A DNA stretch of 64,000 bases from Aquila chrysaetos chrysaetos (Eukaryota; Chordata; Aves; Accipitriformes; Accipitridae), in the NCBI RefSeq assembly GCF_900496995.4, contig NC_044004.1:49568224-49632223 (forward strand). The letters are read 5' to 3'. The notes below the pieces were generated by a model. The model was not told where the DNA came from. It saw only the letters and a list, made by a program, of their open reading frames with translations, and did not search any database. The translations under genes and the position numbers were made by a program. Within the stretch, counting starts at the first letter, position 1; the number at the start of each line of letters is the position of its first letter. Shown here piece after piece: positions 1-12,436 of this stretch.

Positions 1-3000
1 GGCCTGCTGATGAGTGCAATGATATGCACATAAAAGGAGCTAAAAGCTTCTCCTCTGTTTTGGTCAGGATGCCAGTAAATGACAGCTGTCAGCCATTTTA
101 ACAGTATATTGTTAAGAAACAGCTAGGAATCTTTTTAGAAGTGATATAGCAGAGAAGGGCATTGCTTCAGTCAAGACAAAGGCTCCATGGAAAAAAACAT
201 GAGCTGCAAAAGGGATGAAGCAAAGAGATTCCAAATTGGCATTTCTTCTTCTTACAAAACTGCTTACCACAGTAAGGTACAAACAGCAGGACTTCTAACA
301 AGGCTTACACAAAATCAGTCATCTTATCTTATTTGTTAATGTATTGAGAATTTTTATACCTTTTCTTGCTCTTTTTTTTTTTAACCACTGTATGATGGTT
401 AGGCTGGTGCCACACCCACAGCCCTAAACAAAACATTGAGTGGAACCTTGCAGCAAGCTCCAGGTTTGCCAGCTTCAAGAACTTAGCAAGTTTTTCAAAT
501 TAAACATTTGAAAATACCCAAACATTTTCAGTTTGACAAAAGACTTCACAGCAGTGCCAATATTTCAATAATGGTCTTAGTTTGACAAAAACATCCAGCA
601 AAGAGTCAGTATTTGCCATTTATACACAAAAATCCCAACAGCTTTCATAGCTGTTGGGATTCTTCATCGAAAACAGCTAGAAAATTACTAGAAAATTACA
701 ACACCTATTTTTGCATGTAAACAGAGTTGCCACATTACAACACTGCAAAAAGAAAAAATAATTTTAAAGACAACAGATGTTAAATGTATTTGTTAGCTCG
801 AGTACTTAGCCTCCATTGTGAAAAAGCTGTTCCATTTCAAAACTCTGGAACATCCATCAGGTGCCTGAGATAATATAGACTGCAATTATGTAAAATACGT
901 CACATATGTCAAACTGGTGACCAGGGGAACATTCAGGTAATGTGACTATATATCACAGCACTTCTACATAAGATAAGATTGGAGTATAAATCCAGTGTTT
1001 ATTCACACTAGATAAAACTGTAAAGGTTGTTGGTAAAAACGAAGAAACGTGACGGTCCAGAGTTGCCCTTTCTACAGCTATGACCAGAATGGTGTTCCTC
1101 TCTCCCTCCTTTCACTTTTACAGACTAAGGATTTATGGTACCGTATAAAAGAAAAAGTAGAAGACATCTCCAAACACAGTTATTAGGGTGGAGCACATGC
1201 CTGGCAGGGGGTACTTGGCTCTCATTGCAACCTGCAAGACAACTGTGCTACTGGGAAATGTGACTGTAAATACCTGAGCTGCTGAAAAGAAGAATATATG
1301 GAGGAACTGCAGAAGCCCATCCATGGTTAACCACCAATTAACCTTTTCGGATCTGACTGCTTAAGTCTCTGCTCAGAGTAATTCTCAACCCCTACAACAC
1401 CAAAGCAGGTCTTTAGGAGAATAGTAAGTATCTAAGCATAATCCCAGGGAACCCTTGCTGAGGACAGGTGCAACATTCTGCAGGAACAGGCCAATGTGAT
1501 GACACCTTGCCAAAGCGCTCTCATGTGATACGACAACCAGATCAAAAAGACATTAGGGACTATTAAACAGAGTAGGGAACAGCAAAACAAATAACACCAC
1601 TTCATCCGATATCTCTAGTGATTTTGGATTATCTGTATGTGGAGAGGGACCGTATAGTTTGGATGGCTTCCCCATAGCTCTGATGGCTTCCCCTTAGCAA
1701 ACGGTGGATCGCTATTCCAGGAGACAGGTATTCAGACTAGGAGGCAGATAATAAACTAACAAAAAAGAAGGGGACATACAAGGAGAACGATGAACATACA
1801 TTTAGGGGAAAAAATAGTGCTGAGAAAGACGAACAACAAAAGCTCTGAGGCTCCTAAAGAGAATGGATTTTTTAACTGACTACACTAAAATTTTAGGAGT
1901 CATAGTAGTAAATGAGTTATTAGACCTGCTTATTCTTTGAACACTTGAAGCATGAGGACATGAAGGCACTGAAACATTTTTCCATATCAGCAGGAGCAGC
2001 AGTCCCTCACACTTGCGATCTTCTCCCTGTCCCCCCAGCTCTCACCGAGAAAACTCCCAAGAAGTTAAACAATTACAGGGGAGTAACGAAGGGAAAGGGG
2101 GGGTCTTTCCTTTTCCTGACGGTGAGCAATGAAATCTCTGAAGCATGGAACTAATTAAATACATACAAATACCTGCACACTGGGAACAAGCCTCTTTCCA
2201 GCCTTCTCTTGGGAACAGCAACAAATCTAATGTCTATTACCCCTTAATTTCTAATACTCCTCTGCACCATAAAAATCTCTTCTATTAATTTCTCAAGCAC
2301 CTCCTTAAAAGCACTTCTTAAGTGCTCTGGCCCCACTATCTTGAGGGGCAGGCCTGTTGTCAAATCATCTACTAGGAAATAAATACACCTTTTCCTCTTA
2401 GCAGCACCTACTGGATATCTAAAGCATCTAGCTGAGTATTGCAGACAAAATTCTGATAAAATTCAACAACTTACATTACAATTCTATCTGAATTACAACA
2501 TTTATGTAACATATGAGTATGTTATTTGAAAGATTTTCTACTTGTCATAAAATAACAACCAAGATATAAACCAGAAAGAGGAAAAGAAGAAAAAACACCT
2601 TCCTTTCAGTCTAATTTGCTGAATATACACAAAGTTAACTAGGAGTCACTTTCTTTTAAGTTAGTACTTCACCGTTCTCCTCTGTCTGACTCTTTCAGGA
2701 AGGAGATAAATTCTGCTTAAATACAGGAATATGTACTGAAAGTCGAATAAAGAGGGAATGGGGAATAGTTTTGAGCTCCCAGAACCAGTTACCTCTTTTT
2801 TTCAGATTAATTACATTTCAACTTGTTAATATCCCCCAACTCTAAAAAATTATTAATGAAATATAATAATGTAACACAGTTTTTACAAGATTCCCTACAA
2901 AAGCAGCCAAGTTTAGGGTTATATATTTGACAGCAAAATAATACAACATGCTATGCTGTTGACTGGATCTGAGATTTGCTGCTGCACAGAGGAAACAGAG

Positions 3001-4011
3001 TGCTTCGACAGTATGACCTTGAAGTGGTAAAGCATGGGACTTGAGGCTGATGTGTATGTGGACGTTAACTAGCAATTTCCCAGGTTTCAGACATCACTTT
3101 GATGTGAAGCACTCAAGCAATTCTAATGCTAATTTTGTCAAGTTTGTGGTATACATTTCTCTCAAGTACATACAAATGGGTCAGTGGAAATACATGAGCC
3201 GACAAGGAACTGTGCATCATTAAGCAGGGCTCCCAGGTCAGTGGATGAAGCTTCACCTCTTTAATCATGTGAATGGACTTGAAGGTTGGGACTGGGAGGG
3301 GAGAAAGCAGCACTTGCATGTTGGTCATATGGTGAGCACAGGGACATTGCAGAAGGTGCTGCTGGTAATTCTGTGCCTTCTAACATGTCTCCTTCGGAGC
3401 ACTAAGTCATGTTAGCAAATTCTACGGGTGCTGTACAGCAGAGCAGCCTTTCTGCCCTGTTGGAACCCAGTGACCCAGGTCCAAGAGCAGGCCCATCCCA
3501 GATGCACCAAGCAGGCAGCAAACCAGAAGGGAGAAGAGACAGTAGCATAGGGCTACCAATACTCAACTCGCAGGCATTGCAATGGGAAAGCATAAGGCAG
3601 GTGCCAAAGAAGTGAAACTTGGTTTGTTTGCATTAGGATATACTTTGAGTCTGAGTTTTCTGACCCCCCTCCAGAGCAGATTTATCTGCACACAGGAGGG
3701 TTCTAGGTCTTGCTTAAATGTTCATGGTACAAAAGGGACATCATAAGGGACATCAGAGAAACAAAAATACCTTATCACTACTTTCATTAAGAAGCACCTT
3801 AAAAGTAGGTGAAATTACTTGATGTGAAGGGAACAACTACATTGCAACCTCAATACCACATGTCAAATGAAGATTGAACCTTTGCACTCAGTGGTTTCCT
3901 ATCCCCGTTCTCAGGAAGGCCTTGGGATTCCTCTTTTACAGACCTTCATGTTGGAATCCCAGGCAGTAGAACTCTACAAAAAAAGAAGTTCCATATAAAA
4001 CCATTATTTAC
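1..4011. other. FHDC1 intron 4 (partial), no gene seen
   Basis: AT-rich sequence downstream of FHDC1 exon 4. I looked on the minus strand for the next FH2 exon and did not find it. A short direct repeat GATGGCTTCCCC(A/T)TAGC occurs at about 1661 and 1682. Reading frames here are short and have random composition. Confidence 0.7.
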
Positions 4012-4114
4012 CTCCTCTGCTTCTGGTAATAATTTAAGAAATTCATGCAGCAGTTCAGAACCATAGGGCTCACTTCTTCCATGATAAATATCTTCAATGA
4101 TAGATTCAGCAGAC
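4012..4114 (-). CDS. FHDC1: FHDC1 exon 4 (FH2)
   Basis: The exon is 103 nt, completing Lys182 and encoding residues 183-216. It begins SAESIIEDIYHGRSEPYGSE and ends FLKLLPEAEE. The acceptor is GTTTTTTCAAG and the donor GAGGAG|GTAAAT. Human FHDC1 has SPQSIVEDIHQGKSEHYGSE at the same place as I recall. It ends in phase 0, ready for the next FH2 exon, which is not in the window. Confidence 0.95.
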
Positions 4115-7100
4115 CTTGAAAAAACAATTGAGCATACACATTTCTAACACTTGCAGGGTGAATAGTTGCAACAAATTGAAAAAAGCCATGCCCAGGCTAC
4201 TCAAAGAAATTATAATGAGGTTATGTATCAGTGTCCACAGCAGCATTGGTCTAACACCACTTTCAGTGATGCCTTTACTGAAGGGCAACATTATCAGTGA
4301 ATAAAATCAGCATTGAAAGAGCTTGCTCTTAAAAAAAACAACCCTCATCTCACTCCTTTCTATTAATTCTTTATAAAGAAAGGAAGCCAGTGAAAAGCGG
4401 CTCTCATGCAGTATTACATGAGATATATGGGCTTCCCGTAACTATACATGAAAACTCACTTTAACTGGTTAACAGTAGCAAACTCTAAATGTTTGGTGCT
4501 AAGTCATAATGGCACTCAAAACTAAACATATTAGAAAACAAATTATGAAATGTAGTTACTTATGACAAATCTGTATAGAACTGTAACGTCCACAAGGAAC
4601 AGAGCACAATATACACTACATTTGATGAGAGCTACAAAGAATTTCACGTATCTGCAGCTTGCACTAGCTGCATGGAAAAATCAAATCTTACTTTTTGAAT
4701 TGTTTGAGAAATATCCCAATGTTCATACTTCTTTTTGCATCCAAAATGGAAACCTGAGAGAGAAAGCAAGAGAGATTAATCTACCAATACCTAAGAAAAT
4801 AGTATATAATGCAGGTATCATTTCTTAAATTGCTACAGATAATTGTTTGCAGTTGCCACCAAATCACAGGCCAAATTAATACACAGTGTCACTTCTTATC
4901 AACAAAGATCATATATTACAGAACTAGTTTTTACCAGGGAAATACACAGCATACCCACAACACCTTTTTCCAAGTGAAGAAAAAAACCACAGCAACATTT
5001 ATAGAAGAAAGGAATCAAGGTAAGTTCTATTTCATTACAAAGTAAAAACATTCTTCTTGCTCATTTCATAATGCTGCATCTGCAAAATGTTGCTTATCAA
5101 GTAATACGTTGTATTGCATTTGAAGCTCCTGTGGTTAGTGAGCACAACACTTCAAAACCTACATATATCAGAGGTTTTGTAACAAATGTGAGGATGGTCT
5201 TTCTAAGCAGAGGTCAGTATGCACTACTGATTTCATTCACACAAACTAACAGCCATGCTGATCCACAGAAAGATAAGTAAGTTGATCTTGAATCAAAACT
5301 TGAGACAGATAATGCTCAAATCTGTTTGCTTTATCTAGAAGCAAACAGAAACTCATAATACAATAATAGTCTCCCCCTGCTTTATATTTTAAAGTTGATT
5401 TGCTGTATCATCTTATGTGTACAATTCCAGAGATTAAGCAGAGAAAAAACCCACAACTTTTTTTCCCTAATTAATTTTAAATTTTTTTTAAAATAAAAGT
5501 GTTAATTCTTTTTATGCTAGTTTTTCTTCCTGTAACAGCATACAAGTTCAAACCTGAGATGTCTGCCCCATTCTAGCAAATCGCATCCTTAAGGTTAAAA
5601 TTTTACCACAGCTATTTTGGTGATAACAGCTATACAAAAGTCATGAGATTTACAAGGACAAGAGAATTGTTTCACATTAACAGTGCCACCTGATTGCTAC
5701 AATAAAACAACTCAGTACACACAGATGTTCAAGACTGCTGTTGGACTCACATGATGTTTGAGGTTTTGACAACTGTAAAGGTGTCTTGACCTCTGTGACA
5801 GTGCATGAATTAGAAATACATATATAAATGCAATGTTGGCATCATCATGAAATTGAATTAGCCTGCAGTCAGCTGGTGACAGTGAAAATATAGGTATGAT
5901 TAATGTGCTATCCTCAACATACACCCAGGAGACAGCTTCCTCATCTGCTGAAAAGAGTGAATCAGATTTAAAAGTTTTCTGAAATTCTGGAATTTCCTCT
6001 CTTCTGAAACCAGCAAAGACTAGAAAACACAGGAAATATCAGCTTATTAGTTTTAATTAGATGATTGCTAGCCTGAAGCCCTTCAGTTTTAGCATATGCA
6101 AAGATAAGAGGACAGATTGTGTTTTATTCTCCTGTTATCTTAGGAGTTGAGAGGCCCCCAACAGATCATTAAGGGAAAGCCCTTTAACATAGGACAGGTT
6201 CAACTACCTCTCCCCCTGCAGTATCTAATCTTTTTCAAATGTTTTACTGCAGGGACCTCTCACTGACCTCTCAAACTCCAGCTCCGGTCTCCAATTGCTC
6301 TGGTCACTCCTAATTCTCTGATTTCTCTGTACTAGTTTAAGCCTATAAGCTTTGCCATCATGATTTGGGTTTTGGTTTGTTGGGGTTTTTGAAAGCATAT
6401 TCACAGTTAACCTTCTGTACATATTATTTTCAGTCACAGTTGGTAACTCTTACAGTAAGGCTGACCATCAGCTGCATAAACCTCTGGTTTCCATGGCACA
6501 ACCCAGATTAACAGTACAGCCTCAAACAAAACTAGAGATTTTTTTTAAACATCTTCCCTTGAAGAAAAACAACAGATGGCAATGTATACAGCTGCATTTG
6601 CCTTATCAGCACAACATAAAAATGTCATAGCTGTTCTTAAGTACAAGGATCTTAGACACACTTCTTGCTCTATATATGACTGTACTCTATTTTTTTCTCT
6701 GATTTCTTGTTCAAGCACACAATCAAAACACTTGGCTCAGTTTTTGGTCACTCTTTGCTTGGGGTCCACTTCAAGATTATCAGAAGTGTTTGAAAAAGCT
6801 GTCATTACTTAACTACCTTCAAGGAGTTTCTAGCTGGGAGCGTAAGGAGGAGAAAAGGGGAACCTGGCAGATACTCCATAAATACAAGTTCCTACTCCTT
6901 GCACACAAGTACGATACTTTCCATCTCACATTGTTGCAATATTAGATTCATAATCTTAGCCTTAACATATTTGTAATGTCTACTCTTCTTCCCCACCAAG
7001 CTTTCACTCTACTTTGTCCTTGCAAAAAGCTGTCTGCATATGACTTCCTACCACGCTGTTGCTTTTTACCCTCTAAACATTACCTCAGCTTTTTATAAAT

Positions 7101-10100
7101 TCTGCTCAGTCTGGTCCTATCTTCTGTTCATACACACCTTCAGCACTGGTGCCAGCACAGCATGTTCCAAATCTCTGTTCACCACCTAAAGAGATTTTAA
7201 AGTGCTGTCTACCAGTAATACCCTTGGACTTCTTGACTCAAAAAAGTTGCACTGGACTGTAAGTAAGAATTGAAAACAGACTTTCCTAGTCTCACTGGGA
7301 TTCTTCATACCAAAGAAAACTCTCATATCGTTTCTTATGATTTACTTCAGATAAATTCAGGAGAGTTTTCTCCATTGTCATCTTCCTCAACTCTCCTGCC
7401 AGAGAAAACTATTAAATTTTTTTTTTTGTCCTACTCTAGAAATACTACAATTCTCTCAGATACTTCGCAATATCTTAACACCTGCACTTTGCCAGCCAAT
7501 GCAAGTGTCACTGCTTCACACACTTGCCACCTCTCCTTCATAAAAAATGCAATCTTCGAAGCAAGGACAGTTGATTGACTCATGAATCTGCTTCTCATCA
7601 CCATAGTATTCAACTCAGCGTATTTCTGCAATCTGCAGCAGGCATAGATCATGTGGGGTAGTAACAGCATCAGTTTGACAAATGTTAATCTACCACTGAA
7701 ATATTTGCTGGTTTAGATGTATTAAGGGGAACATTAGCTTGAGTACCATGGTGAAGTTGTGATGATGGTAACAGGAAAGCTACTTCTGAACTCTCACACA
7801 AATTCACAACCAACACAAGAGATTCAGACTGTTCTGGGAGACACAAAAAGCCCCACATCAATACTGACTTCGTAGTGACTGCAGAAATGCAATAGGAGTT
7901 TCTTGCCATGAGACTGTCAATAAGGAACAGGAACATGACGAAGTGGATTTATGACAGATCAGTGAAAGCAAAACATCACATGTGTTCTTTGGATAAGAAC
8001 AATGGGGTTTCACATGGTGGGATACAGTTTACAAATTACAGCAAGTGTGGAACAGCCTGCTGGCGCAGGCTTGGTGCTGGAGGTTAGGAAGGATATAAAC
8101 AACCTCCTGCTTCAGCTTCCACTTCACCTTACAACACACTAACCATCACTGTTGAGTTTAATATTTTGGCCTCTATTCTCTGAGCCACACGCACTGCCTG
8201 GAGTGGTTGTGGAAAGGTGCACTTCCACAGTGCGGCAGAGTGAACCTCGAAGCTTACTACAGCACTGCCCCACTCCATGTCATCCTCCCTTGTCACATTC
8301 CTAGCCTGCTCTTTCCCTTAGGCAGGCACTGGTACTCATCTCATTGGTTTTTTGCTGTGTTAGTCCTCTGCTGGATTAACAGGTTGAATCAGCTCTCAAG
8401 AAGGTGGAATGAGCATCAGAGCCAGCACAGGGAAAACAGAAAGAGGGCATGACTAGGAGAAGGGAGAAGAGACATCCTGTTTGCCCCTTCCATCTTTCTT
8501 CTCTCACTAGCCCCTTGCACGGGCTCTGGAATTCACTGCACCCTTTCGCAAGCCACCAAAACTCACTAAAATAGCAGAAAACTACTCCAGTTGAAAACAA
8601 AACAAAAAACCCCAACAGCATTCTGCTGAGCTACTTAAATCTGTTTACAGAGGGTCCAATGTCTGCCAGAGCCAGCGCACAGATGGGGGGAGGTGAGGGA
8701 CAGGAGCAGAAGGACAGTTCGAAGGAGAAAGCAAGAGCAGCTCCCTTGGCTGGCAACAAGCTGTTTTGCCCACTCCGCTGCCAGGCTGGCTATAGCCTAG
8801 GTGAGTGTATGTTGTGCCATACTGTGAAACCACTAAAGGATAGGAAAAGTAAATTGGTGCGTAAACTTAACTCTACACCCTCTATTTTTCAGAGGCTCAA
8901 ATCACATGAAATCATAGGGCAAATTAAGCCTTTAGTCAAGGCAACATGTTAATTAATCGCCTAAGGGTTTGGTGAGGGATTGTTTACAAAAAGGATAGCA
9001 TTTGCTGTAGGAGTTTGACTCTAATCTCAAAAGAGAATTCTGTTATAATGATGATGTTTAGTGCTAAGCCTCCATAATTGGGATTCAATAACCTGAGTTG
9101 GGCATCTGAATTCCCTGTATAAATCACTGACAAGTGAGGAATTAAAAGGACATGCAGTATTGTAAGCTCCTACATGAAGAGAGGGCTTTTTCCAAAACTG
9201 CTTATGATTCCACAATCAACAGCGATCTCTGGAGAAGGTATGAAACCCCTATCCCTACCACAGTCTCTGGGGGAGTGCCCTCAACACTGCCTGAAGAGTC
9301 ACTCTTCACCATTTCCACTGAAGCTATGCCACTACACTGAGAGGAACCCCACTGAGCCAAAATAATAGACTCTCCGGCCACGCACTTTTGTACAGCACTT
9401 TTGGCACATGCTGGTTTTTTCGGATTTGGATTTAAGTGATACTTGAATTTATGCACTTGAAGTTATCTTGAAAATTTGCTGCTGACATACTATGCCAACT
9501 AGACTAATTCCACTATTTAAACTGCAAAGAACATGTTTCACTGCTAGACCATAAAGCACTTTCTAAAATCAACTGTGTTTTACACAAAAGGAATAGAGGT
9601 AGTGAAACACAAAATGTCTTGCCTATCTTCTGCTGCCAGGCCAGCGATGCAGCCAGGAACAGAACTACAGCTTCCTCAGCCCCACACTAACGTGCTTTCC
9701 GCAAGGTCACATGGATGCTGTGTACCTCGGCCTGCCCCCAACTCCTTTCAACCCCCCTAGATTTTACTACAGTGAACTGAGGATAACCGTCATACATTAA
9801 AGGAAGTGAGCAGCAGCTGACAGCACTGATGACGGAAATCACACACATTGCCTATGCCTTGAACCTCCGTACTTTTGCTGAATGATGCCTGTGGTAACGT
9901 TAAGCATGTGAGCTGTTGCGTATCTGTGCTTCCGCACTTCCAATAACACATAGCTCTTCTGGATTATCTCCTTCCCTCCTTGCTAAGCAGCTAGTACTGC
10001 AAAGTCCATTAACATACAAGAAACTGCTCATCGCTGTCTGACACACTGCTGCAGCATGCTTGACAAAGCTTAGCAACGGAGTTGAACATTTTGTCACTTA

Positions 10101-12286
10101 AGTAGCATAACTCAGAGACAAGTACTGTTGCCTCAACCACCTGCCATGCGCAAAGGCACCATGGGAGTCCTGAACCAGGCTGGACAAGCATCAGGCAGTG
10201 GAGGGAGATGCATTGAACTACCTTATCAGCTCCAGACGGATGCACAAAAACATTAACTTGTAGCAAGGCAGGTTTTCGTTTCCAAGGCACTGTATCTTGG
10301 AGAAACCCTTGTTTTGCAGGCCTGTAATTTTAATCTCTAACACTGCTCTTAACCTTCTCAGGATGCCCCGAGTTTCAAGCTGTACATGAAAACGCGTGAG
10401 TTCTGGAGCACGCCGGGGTTTTCTCTGCCCCAGCTACTGTACGCTAGGGACCACATTCAGTTGCTTATCGTCATTTTTGCTATAACTAGATCTTCTCCAT
10501 ATGGCAGTCCTGAAAGGGGGAGCTTCTAAGGAAACACACACGGGGCCAGAGTTGTGTACGTCTGCATGCAGTACAGGAAGTCCACTCACTGCAAGCCGGA
10601 TTCGAAGATGAACATAGCCTGAAAACAGCACAGAGGTTAATGACTACCTCTGACGATGGCCCCAATTACTCCTTCCCGATGTCAGGGTTTCAGAGTCTGC
10701 AATACCATGTCTGTTTTAAACCCCTTATTTTAGTCTATGTACAACATGCACACTATCAGTACATTGGTTTCTCTCCTTGTCCCTGCTGATCTTATTTTGA
10801 CATTCTCTGAATCCTGCAAGATACCATCAACTTCAAGTCCCTATTTTCTCACTAAAAACTGATACATTGTTACATCTCTTAACCCCATGCCCTCTGTATT
10901 TTGTTTACAAGCTAACATGTATGTAGAAGCACACTGGTGATTAAATCTGCATTTCAACCCTGCAATTACTTCACAGAAAGATCACTTGAGACAATTGAAT
11001 TCAGGCTTCACAAAGAGGCTGTCTATACATCAGGATTTAAGAACTAGAAAAGCTACTTATCAGTTCACCGGAGAGTATTTCAACCTGAAAGTGCTTGGTA
11101 TATACCTTCTCACCACCAGAACTGAAATCAGTAACAATCTTCAGACCTTCTTAGAAGGTTATTTTAGTGTCCAGAAAAAGCAGGGTAGATGAAATAAAGT
11201 TTTCATTAGCAGGAAAGCAATGTTTATGAAAGTTGAAACTTTAAAATTATCTCAATTAAATAACAAATTCCCTTAATCACTATATTATGTTTTATTTCCT
11301 TGCTGTCATACTGGTACTTCCCTTCCTGAAGTCTCTAGGACATCAAGGATATATACACCATTAACCCTTACAATAGGATTCTCTTCCTTCTCACCTGGTG
11401 CATGTTTGCAGGTAGAACATTTTGTTTGTACAACAGCCATAGTGGAAGAGCTGAAGAAAAAAGTTACAATACACCTATGTTTCACACTGAAAACTCAAGG
11501 GCTATCCAACATGAGTAAATACAGATGCCTTCAGCTCCCTCCATTTATTTATATTTATTTTAACAGGTGACCAAATCACAGCACTTACCAGGTAAAAATA
11601 ATAAAATACTATTAGCTCTTTGAAAAACAAATGTGTGCCACTAAGAACAAATTGCTTATCCTCCCCATGGTTCCCCTCTCCATCAAATCAAGACAAATTT
11701 GACTTAAGGATAAAACATGACAGAGAAAGAGACAAAGGGGAGTCAGAATTCACACCAATTCCTACAGCATTATGTAAAAGAGAGGTTTTACTTCAATTCT
11801 TACCTCCTCTTTAGTCTCTTTAAATGAAGACTTTAAAGATCGACTTCGGGGGTCCTGGGGCTTGGTTTCTTCCTGCTGCCCAAAAAGTTCCTCGATTGTC
11901 TTTGTATCGATCTGATACTGCGGTCTTGCAGCAATTGTCCAGATATTGTTTTTACCACGGACTTGTTCTTCAGGAATAGTTTTCCAGAAAAAGCTCCGCA
12001 TTCGTTTTTTTTTGCCATGGTTGTCATGCCCATTTATCAGCTGTGGAGGCAGAGGTATGTTTGGCCCAGGCAGTGGAGGAGGGGGTGGGGGAGGTGGCGG
12101 CATCCCCGGGGGGAGCGGAGGGGCTGGGGGTGCCCCTGTGAGGGGACATGGCGGGGGGGGCGGTGGTGCTGCAGGCTGAGAAAGTTGAGATGCTGTCGTC
12201 GTATCCTCATTCATTAATCCTGTTGCAACTGGAATAGCCCCATTTTCTTTATCATTGACCAAGGAGAGACAATTCATAACATGCAT
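4012..12286 (-). CDS. FHDC1: FHDC1 (FH2 domain-containing protein 1, INF1), 5' part of the gene
   Basis: FHDC1 is an inverted formin: FH1 and FH2 lie at the N terminus and the long C-terminal tail binds microtubules. It acts on actin, stable microtubules, Golgi shape and cilia. The window holds coding exons 12286-11804, 4753-4692 and 4114-4012, which splice in phase to the first 216 residues. The order seen is a short N-terminal segment (MHVMNCLSLVNDKENG), proline-rich FH1 (about residues 39-82), then the FH2 start with KKRMRSFFWKTIPEEQV, and FH2 helices in the two small exons. I looked for the following FH2 exon (human VKKLKAFSGD...) left of 4012 and did not find it, so it lies beyond the window. 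The human protein is about 1143 residues, so most of the gene is missing here. Confidence 0.95.
4115..4691 (-). other. FHDC1 intron 3
   Basis: A 577-base intron between the two small FH2 exons, with GT at its left-reading start (4691-4690) and AG at 4116-4115. Nothing else is seen in it. Confidence 0.9.
4692..4753 (-). CDS. FHDC1: FHDC1 exon 3 (FH2)
   Basis: The exon is 62 nt, phase 0 to phase 2, encoding residues 162-181 and two bases of Lys182: VSILDAKRSMNIGIFLKQFK. The acceptor CTTTCTCTCAG is strong and the donor TTCAAAAA|GTAAGA has a good intron side. The motif SMNIGIFLKQFKK is a signature of the formin FH2 domain and of FHDC1 in particular. It is too short to show as a long reading frame; it was found by homology. 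Confidence 0.95.
4754..11803 (-). other. FHDC1 intron 2
   Basis: About 7.05 kb between exon 2 and exon 3. It is AT-rich with a few GC-richer patches (about 8.2-8.8 kb and 10.0-10.7 kb). Reading frames of 60-100 codons occur on both strands but none has a recognisable domain. No clear mobile element was identified. Confidence 0.85.
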
Positions 12287-12436
12287 TTTATGTCCTCTCC
12301 AAAGAGGAGAGTGTTACTTCCTTGGACCGGTTTGAAACATTGAACAGTGAGCGCAGCAGCAGCAAGTATCACGCTCTCTCAAACTCTAGTCTGCCAGCAG
12401 TAGCAACACAAGAGAGGACTGTACCATCTTCGCAAC
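11804..12436 (-). CDS. FHDC1: FHDC1 exon 2: leader, start codon, FH1 and start of FH2
   Basis: The acceptor CCTTTGTTGTAG ends at 12437 and is preceded by a pyrimidine-rich tract. There are 150 leader bases with two short upstream ORFs, then ATG at 12286-12284 and 161 codons to the donor GAGGAG|GTAAGA. The opening MHVMNCLSLVNDKENG matches human FHDC1 except for scattered changes. FH1 has a run of 6 Pro (41-46), mixed Pro/Ala (53-60) and a run of 9 Pro (63-71), the profilin-actin binding type. FH2 opens with FFWKTIP, whose Trp101 is the lasso Trp of formins, then IDTKTIEELFGQQEE. Confidence 0.96.
12314..12340 (-). promoter_or_regulatory. Upstream ORF 2 in the FHDC1 leader
   Basis: ATG at 12340-12338 opens 8 codons (MFQTGPRK) and ends at TAA 12316-12314, 27 bases before the main start codon. 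Its context (TTCAATGT) is weaker than that of upstream ORF 1. The short gap to the main ATG would make re-initiation inefficient if it were used. Confidence 0.55.
12386..12427 (-). promoter_or_regulatory. Upstream ORF 1 in the FHDC1 leader
   Basis: ATG at 12427-12425 in the context GAAGATGG (A at -3 after the splice junction bases, G at +4) opens 13 codons (MVQSSLVLLLLAD) ending at TAG 12388-12386. It lies in the exon that also carries the main start codon, 100 bases upstream. It may lower or condition FHDC1 translation; this is inference. Confidence 0.6.

Noticed and set aside
4562..4828. 88-codon plus-strand frame
   Set aside because: It overlaps FHDC1 exon 3 in antisense and has no independent support.
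7270..7578. 102-codon plus-strand frame in FHDC1 intron 2
   Set aside because: Ser/Thr/Leu-rich chance composition on a pyrimidine-rich strand, with no splice or homology support.
11946..12217. Gly-rich plus-strand frames
   Set aside because: They are shadows of the Pro codons of FHDC1 FH1.
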